Positions 35,321 through 43,647 of a stretch of DNA of 49,753 nucleotides are shown one piece after another. The translations under genes were made by a program, and so were the position numbers. The DNA comes from Verrucomicrobiia bacterium (GTDB lineage Bacteria > Verrucomicrobiota > Verrucomicrobiia > Limisphaerales > DASXHY01): positions 1 to 49,753 of the forward strand of contig DASPIL010000057.1 in NCBI GenBank assembly GCA_035629175.1, read 5' to 3'. The number at the start of each line of letters is the position of its first letter. Positions within the stretch are counted from its first letter, which is position 1. The notes below the pieces were generated by a model. The model saw nothing but the letters and a program-made list of their open reading frames with translations. It searched no databases and was not told the origin of the DNA.

Positions 35321-35359
35321 TTGAATATGAATGCACTCATTGAACACGTTCATATTCAA
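35321..35359 (+). promoter_or_regulatory. 11-bp stem hairpin covering the barrel gene start
   Basis: TTGAATATGAA (35321-35331) is perfectly complementary to TTCATATTCAA (35349-35359), with a 17-base loop. The first base of the ATG at 35331 is in the stem and the rest of the start region is in the loop, so folding could limit ribosome access. If translation instead begins at GTG 35373, the hairpin becomes a 5' leader structure 13 bases upstream. Confidence 0.6.
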
Positions 35360-36632
35360 GTTTCGTGACACAGTGATCTGGCACTTTCAAGCAGTCGCAA
35401 AATGTGCCGGATTGCTGGCGCTGGGTTCGTTGATCACGGTCGGGAAAGCGGCCGATGCCGCATCGACTTCGCAATTGAACTTCAAGGCGAACATTGCGCT
35501 GAAGGAAACGTTCGACAGCAATGTGTTCCTGCAATCGCACGGCCCGAAATCCGATCGCGGTTCCTTCGTCAGCAGCATCATTCCGCAAGCGGGAATGGGC
35601 TGGGACTCTGGCGCGCTGCTTCACGGGACCCTGACATATGGGCCCGAGGTGAACGTGTTTCATTCGGAGCATTCCGAAGATTTTATTCTCCACCGGGTCG
35701 CACTGAATGTCTCGGGGGCATCAGAAAAGACGGCGTATGAGGTCAGCGGCACAGCAGTGCACGTTGATGGCAATTCGCAAAGCCCGATCTGGACTGAAGA
35801 GGGGGGCGCGCCTGCAACCGGAGCGCCAGCAATCCGGGACCGTCGCGACGCAACCATCCTGCGGAGCAGCGCACGCATCACACAACATTTCGGAGAATGG
35901 TTTGCCCGCCCGGTCATCACGGCTTACGTGCATGACTTTCGCACCGAGCATCGGGAATCTGCAGGATATCAGAACGCGGTGGATCGAAGTGAATTCACGT
36001 TCGGCGGGGATTTCGGCCACAGCATCGGACGAAAGGCTGCGTTGTGGTGCGGGTATCGGTACGGAATTCAAGAGCAGGCAACGCTCTTTGATTCGAACGA
36101 GGATTATGACAACAGATTCCATCGCTTTCTCGCGGGCGTGGAGGGAGATCCGACTGATTGGCTGAAGGCGACAATCGCTATTGGACCGGAACTGAGGCGA
36201 TTTGGCAGCGACGTGGCGGGAGGGTTCGGATCGCGCGAGCGAATGAATGTATTCGTGGATGCCGCCCTGACATTCACGTTGTCACCTTCCGACACCGTGC
36301 GCATTGCAGCCAAGCGGTTTGAGCAGCCGGGATCAGGCGGCCGCAGCACGTATCAGGATCTGACGATCGACATGAACTGGCGCCATGAGCTGAACGCGCG
36401 ATGGACCATCGGGTTGGGTGGGCGGGCTTACAACACCGAGTTCAGGAAGCCCGCGATGCGCGACGACTGGGCCTTCACGGGAACGGCGTTTGTGAACGTC
36501 GCAATGACCGAACGTGTGAACGCCGAGTTTTCCTGCGTCCTGGAAAAAGGCCTGACGCACACGCCGCATGCATCGGGACGGGAATACACGCGGCATCTTC
36601 TTTCGATCGGGGTGAGATACACGTTTCGCTGA
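35331..36632 (+). CDS. Outer-membrane beta-barrel protein
   Basis: A 433-aa protein with a signal peptide (VAKCAGLLALGSLITVGKAADA) and a mature part of alternating amphipathic strands: ANIALKETFDSNVFL, GALLHGTLTYGPEVNVF, TYGPEV, AALWCGYRYGIQEQ, RWTIGLGGRAYNTEF, ending LLSIGVRYTFR. The pattern and aromatic C-terminus fit an outer-membrane barrel of the uncharacterised porin-like type. ATG 35331 lies in a hairpin; GTG at 35373 (reading MIWHFQAVAKCAG) would give a shorter signal peptide and is a real alternative. A CAGGG site at 35316-35320 favours 35331. The gene stands just upstream of the GH16 gene but is separated by a 319-base gap. Confidence 0.8.
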   Translation: MHSLNTFIFKFRDTVIWHFQAVAKCAGLLALGSLITVGKAADAASTSQLNFKANIALKETFDSNVFLQSHGPKSDRGSFVSSIIPQAGMGWDSGALLHGTLTYGPEVNVFHSEHSEDFILHRVALNVSGASEKTAYEVSGTAVHVDGNSQSPIWTEEGGAPATGAPAIRDRRDATILRSSARITQHFGEWFARPVITAYVHDFRTEHRESAGYQNAVDRSEFTFGGDFGHSIGRKAALWCGYRYGIQEQATLFDSNEDYDNRFHRFLAGVEGDPTDWLKATIAIGPELRRFGSDVAGGFGSRERMNVFVDAALTFTLSPSDTVRIAAKRFEQPGSGGRSTYQDLTIDMNWRHELNARWTIGLGGRAYNTEFRKPAMRDDWAFTGTAFVNVAMTERVNAEFSCVLEKGLTHTPHASGREYTRHLLSIGVRYTFR

Positions 36633-36645
36633 TCCCAAGATCACC

Positions 36646-36661
36646 CACCCTCGAACGGGTG
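36646..36661 (+). terminator. Weak hairpin after the barrel gene
   Basis: CACCC-TCGAAC-GGGTG forms a 5-bp stem 13 bases after the stop at 36632. There is no T tract (gaactaaaac follows), so this is a weak terminator candidate only. Confidence 0.3.
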
Positions 36662-36669
36662 AACTAAAA

Positions 36670-36688
36670 CTACCCGAATGGGGGATAG
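36670..36688. promoter_or_regulatory. Imperfect dyad upstream of the GH16 gene
   Basis: CTACCC-GAAT-GGGGGATAG is an imperfect dyad (CTAYCC against GGRTAG) in the 319-base gap before the GH16 start at 36952. Dimeric regulators such as LuxR/NarL-type proteins bind dyads of this kind, and one is encoded at 46732. The link is a guess. The rest of the gap shows no coding sequence; its last 60 bases are an unusual A/C-rich run. Confidence 0.3.
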
Positions 36689-36951
36689 GCGGAATGCAGC
36701 GATTCTGATATTCATCATCACACTCACTCACCGGACTGATCCACTCAATCCTGAGCGACGCTGGAGTTATCGATGGCTGCGGGACGGAAGTCTTTTTGCG
36801 GAGTCGGTTTAGCGTTGGTCGAAGGTTCGTTCGCATAACAAATCACTTTTCGGAGCCGCATGATCTGGGGCAGTTCAGGTCTGCTGTTCGTTGTTTGAAC
36901 CCAACACAAACCCCAACACAACCCAACAAACTACAGGGAGCAAACACACCT

Positions 36952-37620
36952 ATGGAGAACACAACCAAAACCACAGTGGCAGCCCTCGCGCTCGCCATGG
37001 CAGGAATCGCCTCCTCACCCGCGGCGTGGGTCAACAACGGCCAGTATCCCTGGGGATCATCAACACACAACGGGAACGTCTACATGGTGACGTCAGCGGT
37101 GACGCCAGTATCTGGCGGCTATCGGATTACGGCGTCCCAGCCTGGCCTGAACGGAAAGAAGTATCGCTCGGGCGTGATCTATGAAAGCGGCACGCTGAAG
37201 CTGCGCTCGAACAAGGCGATCGGCGCGCAGGCCCGCGTTTCGGCTCCCACTGCGCGTGGTACGTGGCCCGCCTTCTGGATCACAACACTCGGCGGCTGGA
37301 CTGGAGAAGTGGACATTGCCGAATGGAAGGGCAGCGGCACGGTTTGGCAGAACACCTACGACGGCGGATGGGAGAATTATACCCGTTCGTCGAACAATAC
37401 GATGTACAAGACTCACATCCAGGCCAAAAACGACGGCACCAACCATGCCTGGGTCTGGCTCTACATCAACAACGCCTGGAGCGCGACGCATACGGGCAAT
37501 AACTTCGTCGGCAAGGATTGGTGGCTGATCGCCAACCTGCAGATGGAAGGCTCGTCAGGGTCGCCTGGTCCCACAAGCGCGCAGGTTACATTCACAAGCA
37601 TGTCTGCCTGGGGCTTCTGA
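36952..37620 (+). CDS. Secreted GH16-like endo-glycanase
   Basis: A compact 222-aa exported enzyme with a signal peptide (TTVAALALAMAGIASSPAA). The concanavalin-like fold of GH16 is supported by RGTWPAFWITT and by the catalytic motif EVDIAE (Glu119, Asp121, Glu124), matching the ExDxxE of GH16, where the two glutamates are nucleophile and acid/base. GH16 enzymes cut beta-1,3 or mixed glucans, agar, carrageenan or xyloglucan; the substrate cannot be told here. At roughly 200 residues after cleavage it lies at the short end of the family. The ATG at 36952 follows AGGGAG (36935-36940) at 11 bases. A GH3 gene and a propeller kinase are nearby, consistent with glucan use. Confidence 0.83.
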   Translation: MENTTKTTVAALALAMAGIASSPAAWVNNGQYPWGSSTHNGNVYMVTSAVTPVSGGYRITASQPGLNGKKYRSGVIYESGTLKLRSNKAIGAQARVSAPTARGTWPAFWITTLGGWTGEVDIAEWKGSGTVWQNTYDGGWENYTRSSNNTMYKTHIQAKNDGTNHAWVWLYINNAWSATHTGNNFVGKDWWLIANLQMEGSSGSPGPTSAQVTFTSMSAWGF

Positions 37621-37648
37621 TCGATTGACCCAACCACAACCACAACAC

Positions 37649-37679
37649 GCAGCCGCTTCGTCCCAACCGGAGCGGCTGC
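37649..37679 (+). terminator. Hairpin between the GH16 and parvulin genes
   Basis: GCAGCCGCT (37649-37657) and AGCGGCTGC (37671-37679) form a perfect 9-bp stem with a 13-base loop, 28 bases after the GH16 stop. No T run follows (ctcggcc), so it is a terminator or processing hairpin of moderate likelihood. The parvulin gene starts 22 bases further on. Confidence 0.5.
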
Positions 37680-37700
37680 CTCGGCCACGCTAATCGGTGT

Positions 37701-38879
37701 ATGAGTCATTTGCGTATCCCCACATCCTGGAATTTCGCGGCGGCTGCGATGCTCCTCCTTGTTGCAACCGCCTGCACTGGTCCCTCCACTTCCCGCCGCG
37801 ATATAGCGGTGTTCGTCAACGGCGATCCCATTCCGCATGCAGAGGTGGAAGCCGAAGCCGACCGCTGGATCAACGCGAACAAGGCGCGCGACGCGTCGAA
37901 GGGAATCATTTTCGAAGAGTCGGGCCGCGAAGCCACCCGCGCGCTCCTGCGTCACGAGGTTTTGGAGTCGCTGATTGAACGCAGATTGATCGCGCAACAA
38001 CTTCGCGCCGATAATCTTGAGATCACCGAGGATGAGGTTGACAAGCATCTGCAGGCCAGGATGCGGGCGCTCGGGCAGACACCCGGGCAGGCGGCGCAGG
38101 AAATTGAAGAGCAGGGGAAAACGCTCGGCGACGTTCGCGAACGCATCCGCTGGCACACGCTCGGGGTTGAGAAGCTCTACACCGTGCACGCTGCGGACAA
38201 GCAAACGCTGAGCGATGAGGCCGCGTTGAAACTCTACAACGATTACCCCGCGGAGTTCGATCGCGAAGAGGAGCGTCGAGTCCGGCACATTCTTATCCGC
38301 GTGAACCCCGACGCATCAGCGAAAGTGAAACAGGCCGCGCGGGCGAAAATGGAACAACTGCTTCAGCGCATTCGCGCAGGCGAGGACTTCGCCGCGCTGG
38401 CGAAGGAATACTCCGACGATGAATTGAGCCGGAATCGCGGTGGCGACCGCGGCTTTTCAGGACGCGGATTTATTCGAGGGCCTGGGGATGATCCGTTCGG
38501 CGACGTTGCCTTTGCCATGAAGCAGATTGGCGAAATCAGCGATGTTGTCGAAACCCGCGACGGATTTCATGTGATTGAACTTACAGGGTTGAAGGAAGCG
38601 CGCCGGCTCAGCTTTGAAGAGGTTAAGGACGGGATGATTGCTGATTTTCGGCATCGGGAAATTGGCCGTTTCTGGAGCCGGTTCGGCGGCGACCTGCGTG
38701 CTGCCGCAAATCTTGACTGGACCTCGCACGAACTGTTCCGCCAGGCCAGGGCAAAGCGGCTCCAGGAAAAGCACAATGCGAAGATCGAACGCATGATTGC
38801 GCGTGAACAGCGAAAGGCGGGTGAAGCGCCGCCTGAAGATGGCGCGGCTGCGACGGAACTCAGGACCGATGTTCGCTGA
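37701..38879 (+). CDS. Parvulin-type peptidyl-prolyl isomerase, exported (SurA/PrsA-like)
   Basis: A 392-aa periplasmic chaperone. The signal region NFAAAAMLLLVATACTG has a Cys25 that may be a lipidation site (VATAC is a loose lipobox). An N-terminal SurA-type helical region (about 35-190, AVFVNGDPIPHAEVEAE and LIERRLIAQQL) precedes a parvulin domain (about 190-300: RRVRHILIRVNPDAS, DFAALAKEYSDD, GGDRGFSGRGFI, ISDVVETRDGFHVIEL). Such proteins help outer-membrane or secreted proteins fold. The C-terminal tail is basic and helical. It sits 5' of the two paralogous anchored proteins, and the first of these starts 9 bases after its stop, so the three form one operon. Confidence 0.9.
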   Translation: MSHLRIPTSWNFAAAAMLLLVATACTGPSTSRRDIAVFVNGDPIPHAEVEAEADRWINANKARDASKGIIFEESGREATRALLRHEVLESLIERRLIAQQLRADNLEITEDEVDKHLQARMRALGQTPGQAAQEIEEQGKTLGDVRERIRWHTLGVEKLYTVHAADKQTLSDEAALKLYNDYPAEFDREEERRVRHILIRVNPDASAKVKQAARAKMEQLLQRIRAGEDFAALAKEYSDDELSRNRGGDRGFSGRGFIRGPGDDPFGDVAFAMKQIGEISDVVETRDGFHVIELTGLKEARRLSFEEVKDGMIADFRHREIGRFWSRFGGDLRAAANLDWTSHELFRQARAKRLQEKHNAKIERMIAREQRKAGEAPPEDGAAATELRTDVR

Positions 38880-38888
38880 GGAGGTTCT

Positions 38889-40127
38889 GTGAACGGAAAG
38901 TTCGTCTTTGCGGCGTCGCTCTCGCTCAACGCGGCACTTGTCATTGCGCTGGTGTCGTTGCAGGACGTCACGTCCGGGGCTGACCCAACTTTCGTGACCG
39001 CGATTGATTCTCCGGCTGTGCCGCCGCTGCAGGCCGTGGTTATCGACTCGGAGGCAAACCCGTCCGCCATAAAGCAGATTCCTTTTCGATGGAGCTCATT
39101 GGAGTCGCAGGATTACCGCCAATACGTCAGCAACCTGCGCGCGATCCATTGTCCCGAAGAGACGCTGCGCGACATCATCGTCGCAGATCTGGATCAGCTC
39201 TGCGCGTCGAAGCCCGGGCACACGCCTCCCAATCCCGCGCCGTGGAATGGAGCGACGCGACGCCGGGCGTTGGAGCGGCAGCATGTGCTTTCACGGGCTG
39301 CAATGGCTGCTGAAAAGCGCGCACTGGTCCGGGAATTGATTGGCTATCCATGGGACCATTCCAGCCGCGACGTGTGGCATCAGGATTCCTACACGTCCAT
39401 TTTGCTGGGGTTCCTGGCTGCGTCGAAAGGACCACAGTTGCTTTCTCTTCTTGCCGACGCCACCGAGCAGGCGCGCGCCATAAAAGAGGCTTCGGGAGGA
39501 ATATTGATTGCAGAAGATCGGGAGGCACTGCGCCGGCTTTACCACACTCTTCAGCGCGAAATGTCGGGGATGCTGTCTGCAGCGGATAAACTGGAGTTCG
39601 AATTGCGAACGCAGGCTGGAGCGTATCTGCCTGTGGAGGATATCCACTGGGACGGCGTCACGATCAACGGAGGCGAACTGCGGGAATTCGTGCGGTTCTC
39701 GTTGGAGCATCGGGACATGTTCGCTGAGGAATTCCTGGCCGAAGCTCCGCTTGCCGGAGATACGATTGAAGCGAAGAGAACCGCGTTCACAAGCCGCGTG
39801 CGAACGATGCTCGGCCCGGTGCGATTCTCGGATTACGAACGGGCGCAGGACCAGGCATTCCGGGAACTGTTCGCGTTTACAGCCGCGCGAAACATGACAC
39901 GAGATGTTGCCGTGCACATTTACAACACCTGCCGGGCGGCGGAATCGCAGGCGTCGCAGGTTCGCAACGACGCGACACTTTCCGCTGAAGAACAACTCGC
40001 CGCCCTGGCGGTGCTGAAGTCAATGACCACAAAATCCGTTGCGGCGCGGCTGGGTGCTGATTACCGCGAGTATGTGAGCGGCGCCGGACAATGGATGTCG
40101 ATCCTGCAACAAGAGGAAGCCAATTAG
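38889..40127 (+). CDS. Anchored protein of unknown function, paralog 1 (CPEETLRDIIVAD motif)
   Basis: I do not recognise a described family. The 412-aa protein has an N-terminal membrane anchor (FVFAASLSLNAALVIALVSL, residues 5-24) and should face the periplasm. A conserved block reads FRWSSLESQDYRQYVSNLR then CPEETLRDIIVADL near residues 66-103; the next protein has the same block. The remainder is mostly helical, with a central segment near residues 175-270 and a helical C-terminus. The start is GTG at 38889 with GGAGG at 38880-38884 close behind the parvulin stop, so translation is coupled. The link to a folding chaperone suggests an envelope role. The block occurs, from memory, in many hypothetical proteins of this bacterial group. 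Confidence 0.8.
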   Translation: MNGKFVFAASLSLNAALVIALVSLQDVTSGADPTFVTAIDSPAVPPLQAVVIDSEANPSAIKQIPFRWSSLESQDYRQYVSNLRAIHCPEETLRDIIVADLDQLCASKPGHTPPNPAPWNGATRRRALERQHVLSRAAMAAEKRALVRELIGYPWDHSSRDVWHQDSYTSILLGFLAASKGPQLLSLLADATEQARAIKEASGGILIAEDREALRRLYHTLQREMSGMLSAADKLEFELRTQAGAYLPVEDIHWDGVTINGGELREFVRFSLEHRDMFAEEFLAEAPLAGDTIEAKRTAFTSRVRTMLGPVRFSDYERAQDQAFRELFAFTAARNMTRDVAVHIYNTCRAAESQASQVRNDATLSAEEQLAALAVLKSMTTKSVAARLGADYREYVSGAGQWMSILQQEEAN

Positions 40128-40136
40128 CTTCGCGCG

Positions 40137-41210
40137 ATGAACCTGTTACTGCGCACATCGTTGATCTTGAATATGGCACTCGGAATTGCGGTGCTGGCCT
40201 CGTTCATCGCCCGCAAACCACTCCGCAAACATGCCGTGGCGGCGAGTTTGCCTTCCAACGTGGAAGCAGAGCGAGGGCAGGACGAACGGAATGAACCTCT
40301 TGCGTTGGAAGCGGCGCAGCGCCAGTTCGATTGGGAGGCATTGTGCGATGCTGATTTGAAAGTCTACCGCCAGAATCTCGAGGCAGTGGGTTGTCCTTCG
40401 CAGACGATCGCCGACATCATCGTCGCGGAAATCAACGAGCGATTCCATGCGCGGCGTGAGGTGTTGATTCAGTCCTGCCAGGCGCGGTATTGGGATCTGG
40501 CATTGAAAGGCGAAGCAGCCATTCGATCGGAATGCTGTCCGCCGCTGGACGCCCTGGCCGCCGAACGCCAGGCCATGATTCAGGACGTACTCGGCGACCG
40601 GCCGCGGGTCAGCGAGCCCGTTTCCGCAAACCACCAAACCAGTGCAGTGGCCGAGGCAACGGCAACGCCCGACCTCGAAAATGCGGGAACCGACGCGCGC
40701 TTGTTGGGATCCCGTGAATCGCTTTGGGCGGCGGACTTGTCGGGATTCGAGCCGACCCGGGAGGAGTGGCGCCTGGTGACGCAATTGCGAATGGAATGGG
40801 TCGACGCACAGCAGGAGCTGGATCAACAGGAGCTTCCCCATGAAGAGAAGTTTCGGCGCGGAGAGCAGTTGCAGGCCGACCTGGATGCGCGCATTCGCGA
40901 GGTGTTAGGCGAGGAGCGGCACGCGGAATACGAACTCGCAAAAGATGGAGCATTTCAGGAGTTGCATCGCGTCGCGGAACGGTACGGCCTCGCGCGCGAG
41001 GTTGCGGCGCAGGCGCACCACATTGCCCGGACGACGCAACAGCAGCTGGAGACTCTTCGGAACAATTCGGCATTGAGCGAGCAGATTCGCCGCGCGACGA
41101 TCGAACGGGTCCTGAAGGAGGCGAAGCAGAGCCTTCAGGAAACGATGGGAGCGCGAGCGCTGGCGACGTATGGCGAGCACGGAGGCGACTGGCTGACTTC
41201 AGGATTGTAA
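40137..41210 (+). CDS. Anchored protein of unknown function, paralog 2 (CPSQTIADIIVAE motif)
   Basis: A 357-aa paralog of the preceding product. N-terminal anchor SLILNMALGIAVLASFI (residues 8-24), then FDWEALCDADLKVYRQNLE and CPSQTIADIIVAEI (about 63-102), which align with the block in paralog 1. After it comes a variable, acidic linker and a helical C-terminus rich in Glu, Gln and Arg (RLVTQLRMEWVDAQQELDQQ) that looks like a coiled coil. No catalytic motif was found. The gene starts 9 bases after paralog 1. The pair plus the parvulin is read as a co-evolving unit; heterodimer formation is a guess. Confidence 0.8.
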   Translation: MNLLLRTSLILNMALGIAVLASFIARKPLRKHAVAASLPSNVEAERGQDERNEPLALEAAQRQFDWEALCDADLKVYRQNLEAVGCPSQTIADIIVAEINERFHARREVLIQSCQARYWDLALKGEAAIRSECCPPLDALAAERQAMIQDVLGDRPRVSEPVSANHQTSAVAEATATPDLENAGTDARLLGSRESLWAADLSGFEPTREEWRLVTQLRMEWVDAQQELDQQELPHEEKFRRGEQLQADLDARIREVLGEERHAEYELAKDGAFQELHRVAERYGLAREVAAQAHHIARTTQQQLETLRNNSALSEQIRRATIERVLKEAKQSLQETMGARALATYGEHGGDWLTSGL

Positions 41211-41301
41211 TTGGTTTTCACGACGTGCCGGGTCCGGACACCGTGTTAGTGTCGCGGGGCGACGGACGGCGACGAACCGTCAGTTGTGCATCCTGAACAC
41301 A

Positions 41302-43551
41302 ATGAAAAACCTGCTGTCCACCGCGACCGCCCTCTTCCTGCTTGTGCAAAACGCCACCGCTTCCACGATTGACCATGAAGTTGACGAACTGCTCGGTAAG
41401 CTGTCGCTTGAAGAAAAGATCGGGCAGATGGTGCAACTGGATCTCCTGGTCGTGACGCGGGCCGGCAGCAATCCCATTCAGCTCGATCCCGCAAAGCTTC
41501 GCGAAGCTGTCGTCACCCACAAGATCGGCTCGTTCATCAACAACGGACTGGGCCGCGCTCTTTCCCTCGCGGAATGGACCTACGTTCACAAGACGATCCA
41601 GGACATGATCCGGGCGGAGACGCCAAACAAGGTGCCGCTGTTGTATGGGATTGATTCCATTCATGGAGCCACTTTTGTGAAGGATGGGACGTTGTTTCCG
41701 CAGAGCATTGGCATGGCAGCGACGCGCAATCCTGAATTGATGCGGTTGAGCTCGGAGGTTTCGGCGCGTGAGACGCGAGCAGCGGGACTTCGATGGACCT
41801 TTGCGCCCGTGCTCGACGTCGGACGCCAGCCGCTGTGGTCGCGGCTGCCTGAGACGTTCGGTGAAGATCCATTGCTTGCGTCAGTGTTTGGAGTCGCCGC
41901 GGTGAAAGGATTTCAAGGGAGCGATCTCAGTGCGCCCACGAGTGTCGCCGCCTGCATGAAGCACTACGTTGGGTATTCGTTTCCGTTCAACGGCAAGGAT
42001 CGATCACCTGCGTTAATTCCAGATCCCTACCTGCGCGAATATTTTCTGCCGCCCTTCCGGGAGGCAATCAAGGCTGGAGCCAGGACGATCATGGTCAATT
42101 CAGGCGAGGTGAATGGCGTTCCAGTGCATGGAAGCAAATATTACCTTACCGATGTCCTCCGGGGAGAGCTGGGTTTTGACGGCGTCGTTGTTTCAGATTG
42201 GGAGGATGTGATTCGCCTGCATAAATGGCATCGGATTGCGGAGACGCCTGCCGACGCGGTGCGAATCGCCGTTGAAGCGGGTCTCGACATCAGCATGGTG
42301 CCGCTGGATTACTCGTTTGCGAAGTTGCTCAAGCAACTCGTGATGGACGGCCGAGTGAACCAAGAACGCATCGACAAATCCGTTCGGCGCATTCTCAGAC
42401 TGAAGGTTGAATTGGGCCTGTTGCGAAATCCGTATGTTGAGGCGGAAGCGGCGGCGAACTTCGGACAGCCTGAGCATCAGCAGCTGGCCCTGCAGGCTGC
42501 AGAGGAATCATTGACCCTGTTGAAGAACGAACGGACGACGCTGCCGCTGAAAAAATCGGCGCGCGTTCTGGTCGCAGGTCCCGCGGCGAACAGCATCAGC
42601 GCGCTGCACGGCTGCTGGTCCTTCACGTGGCAGGGACTTGATGAAAGCAAATACCCCGCAAGCGCTCGTTCGATCCTGGAAGCGATTCGCGAAAAGGTCG
42701 GCGCTGGAAACGTAACTTACCATCAGGGCGTCACTTTTGCGGGCGGAGCCGTTGATCTGGAAAGCGCGGAACGCGCGGCGGCCAATGCCGATGCTGTGAT
42801 TCTTTGCCTCGGCGAGGACGCTTACGCGGAGACACCAGGCGACATCAGCTCACTCGACCTGCCTGCCGGACAACAGGAACTCGCGAGGCGATTGCAGGCT
42901 GCGGGCAAGCCGGTCGTGCTGGTCCTTGTGCAGGGACGCTGCCGCGTGATTCGCGAGATTGAGCCGGGTGCGGCGAGTATACTGCTCGCGTACTGGCCCG
43001 GGTCGCAGGGAGCACGCGCGATTGCCAATGTTATATTTGGCGACGCAGTTCCATCCGGAAAGCTGCCGTTCACTTATCCGCGATACGAGAATCATCTGCT
43101 GACGTATGATCGCAATCACACGGCGAGCATCAATGAATTTGAACCACCCGATCACACGCCCGCGAAGGAATTCAAACCGCAGTGGGAGTTTGGCACGGGA
43201 CTCAGCTACACGACGTTTGAAGTGCGCAATCTGCGGCTGGGCGCGCCCGTTTTGCGGGGCGCGGAAACATTGACCGTGGAGGTGGAGGTTGTGAACTCTG
43301 GAAAGCGGGCCGCCCCTGAGACCGTCGAGCTTTACACGCGCGATTTGTTTGCTTCGACGACGCCTCCTTCGAAGCGGCTGAGGGCATTTCAAAAGCTCTC
43401 CCTGAATCCCGGCGAAACCAAAATCGCGACCTTCGCCCTCACCGCAAGTGACCTGGCATTCGTCGATGCGCAAAGCCGGATCGTGACAGAACCTGGGGAT
43501 TTTGAAGTCCTGGTTGGCGGCTTGAAGGCTTCGTTTCGTTACGAGCCATAA
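41302..43551 (+). CDS. Exported GH3 beta-glycosidase
   Basis: A 749-aa glycoside hydrolase family 3 enzyme, likely a beta-glucosidase. A signal peptide (LLSTATALFLLVQNATAS) begins at ATG 41302; the frame is open to a TTG at 41284. The N-terminal TIM barrel shows KIGQMVQLD, LLYGIDSIHGATFV, CMKHYVGYSFPFNGKDRS and the nucleophile Asp299 in GVVVSDWEDV. The alpha/beta sandwich follows (LLKNERTTLPL, LCLGEDAYAETPGD, then WPGSQGARAIANVIFG and PSGKLPFTYPR), and a fibronectin-III-like C-terminus (ETLTVEVEVVNSGKRA to LVGGLKASF). It removes terminal sugars from oligosaccharides in the periplasm, fitting as partner to the GH16 enzyme upstream. There is no terminator before the next gene, about 95 bases on. 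Confidence 0.92.
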   Translation: MKNLLSTATALFLLVQNATASTIDHEVDELLGKLSLEEKIGQMVQLDLLVVTRAGSNPIQLDPAKLREAVVTHKIGSFINNGLGRALSLAEWTYVHKTIQDMIRAETPNKVPLLYGIDSIHGATFVKDGTLFPQSIGMAATRNPELMRLSSEVSARETRAAGLRWTFAPVLDVGRQPLWSRLPETFGEDPLLASVFGVAAVKGFQGSDLSAPTSVAACMKHYVGYSFPFNGKDRSPALIPDPYLREYFLPPFREAIKAGARTIMVNSGEVNGVPVHGSKYYLTDVLRGELGFDGVVVSDWEDVIRLHKWHRIAETPADAVRIAVEAGLDISMVPLDYSFAKLLKQLVMDGRVNQERIDKSVRRILRLKVELGLLRNPYVEAEAAANFGQPEHQQLALQAAEESLTLLKNERTTLPLKKSARVLVAGPAANSISALHGCWSFTWQGLDESKYPASARSILEAIREKVGAGNVTYHQGVTFAGGAVDLESAERAAANADAVILCLGEDAYAETPGDISSLDLPAGQQELARRLQAAGKPVVLVLVQGRCRVIREIEPGAASILLAYWPGSQGARAIANVIFGDAVPSGKLPFTYPRYENHLLTYDRNHTASINEFEPPDHTPAKEFKPQWEFGTGLSYTTFEVRNLRLGAPVLRGAETLTVEVEVVNSGKRAAPETVELYTRDLFASTTPPSKRLRAFQKLSLNPGETKIATFALTASDLAFVDAQSRIVTEPGDFEVLVGGLKASFRYEP

Positions 43552-43647
43552 GCAAATGGGCGTTGCCCGCGCTTAATCAAATCGCACTTTGCGAGCGAGG
43601 CTGTTCTTCTCTTGCGCCGCCCCTGATCGGGTTCCAGAATCAGCGCC

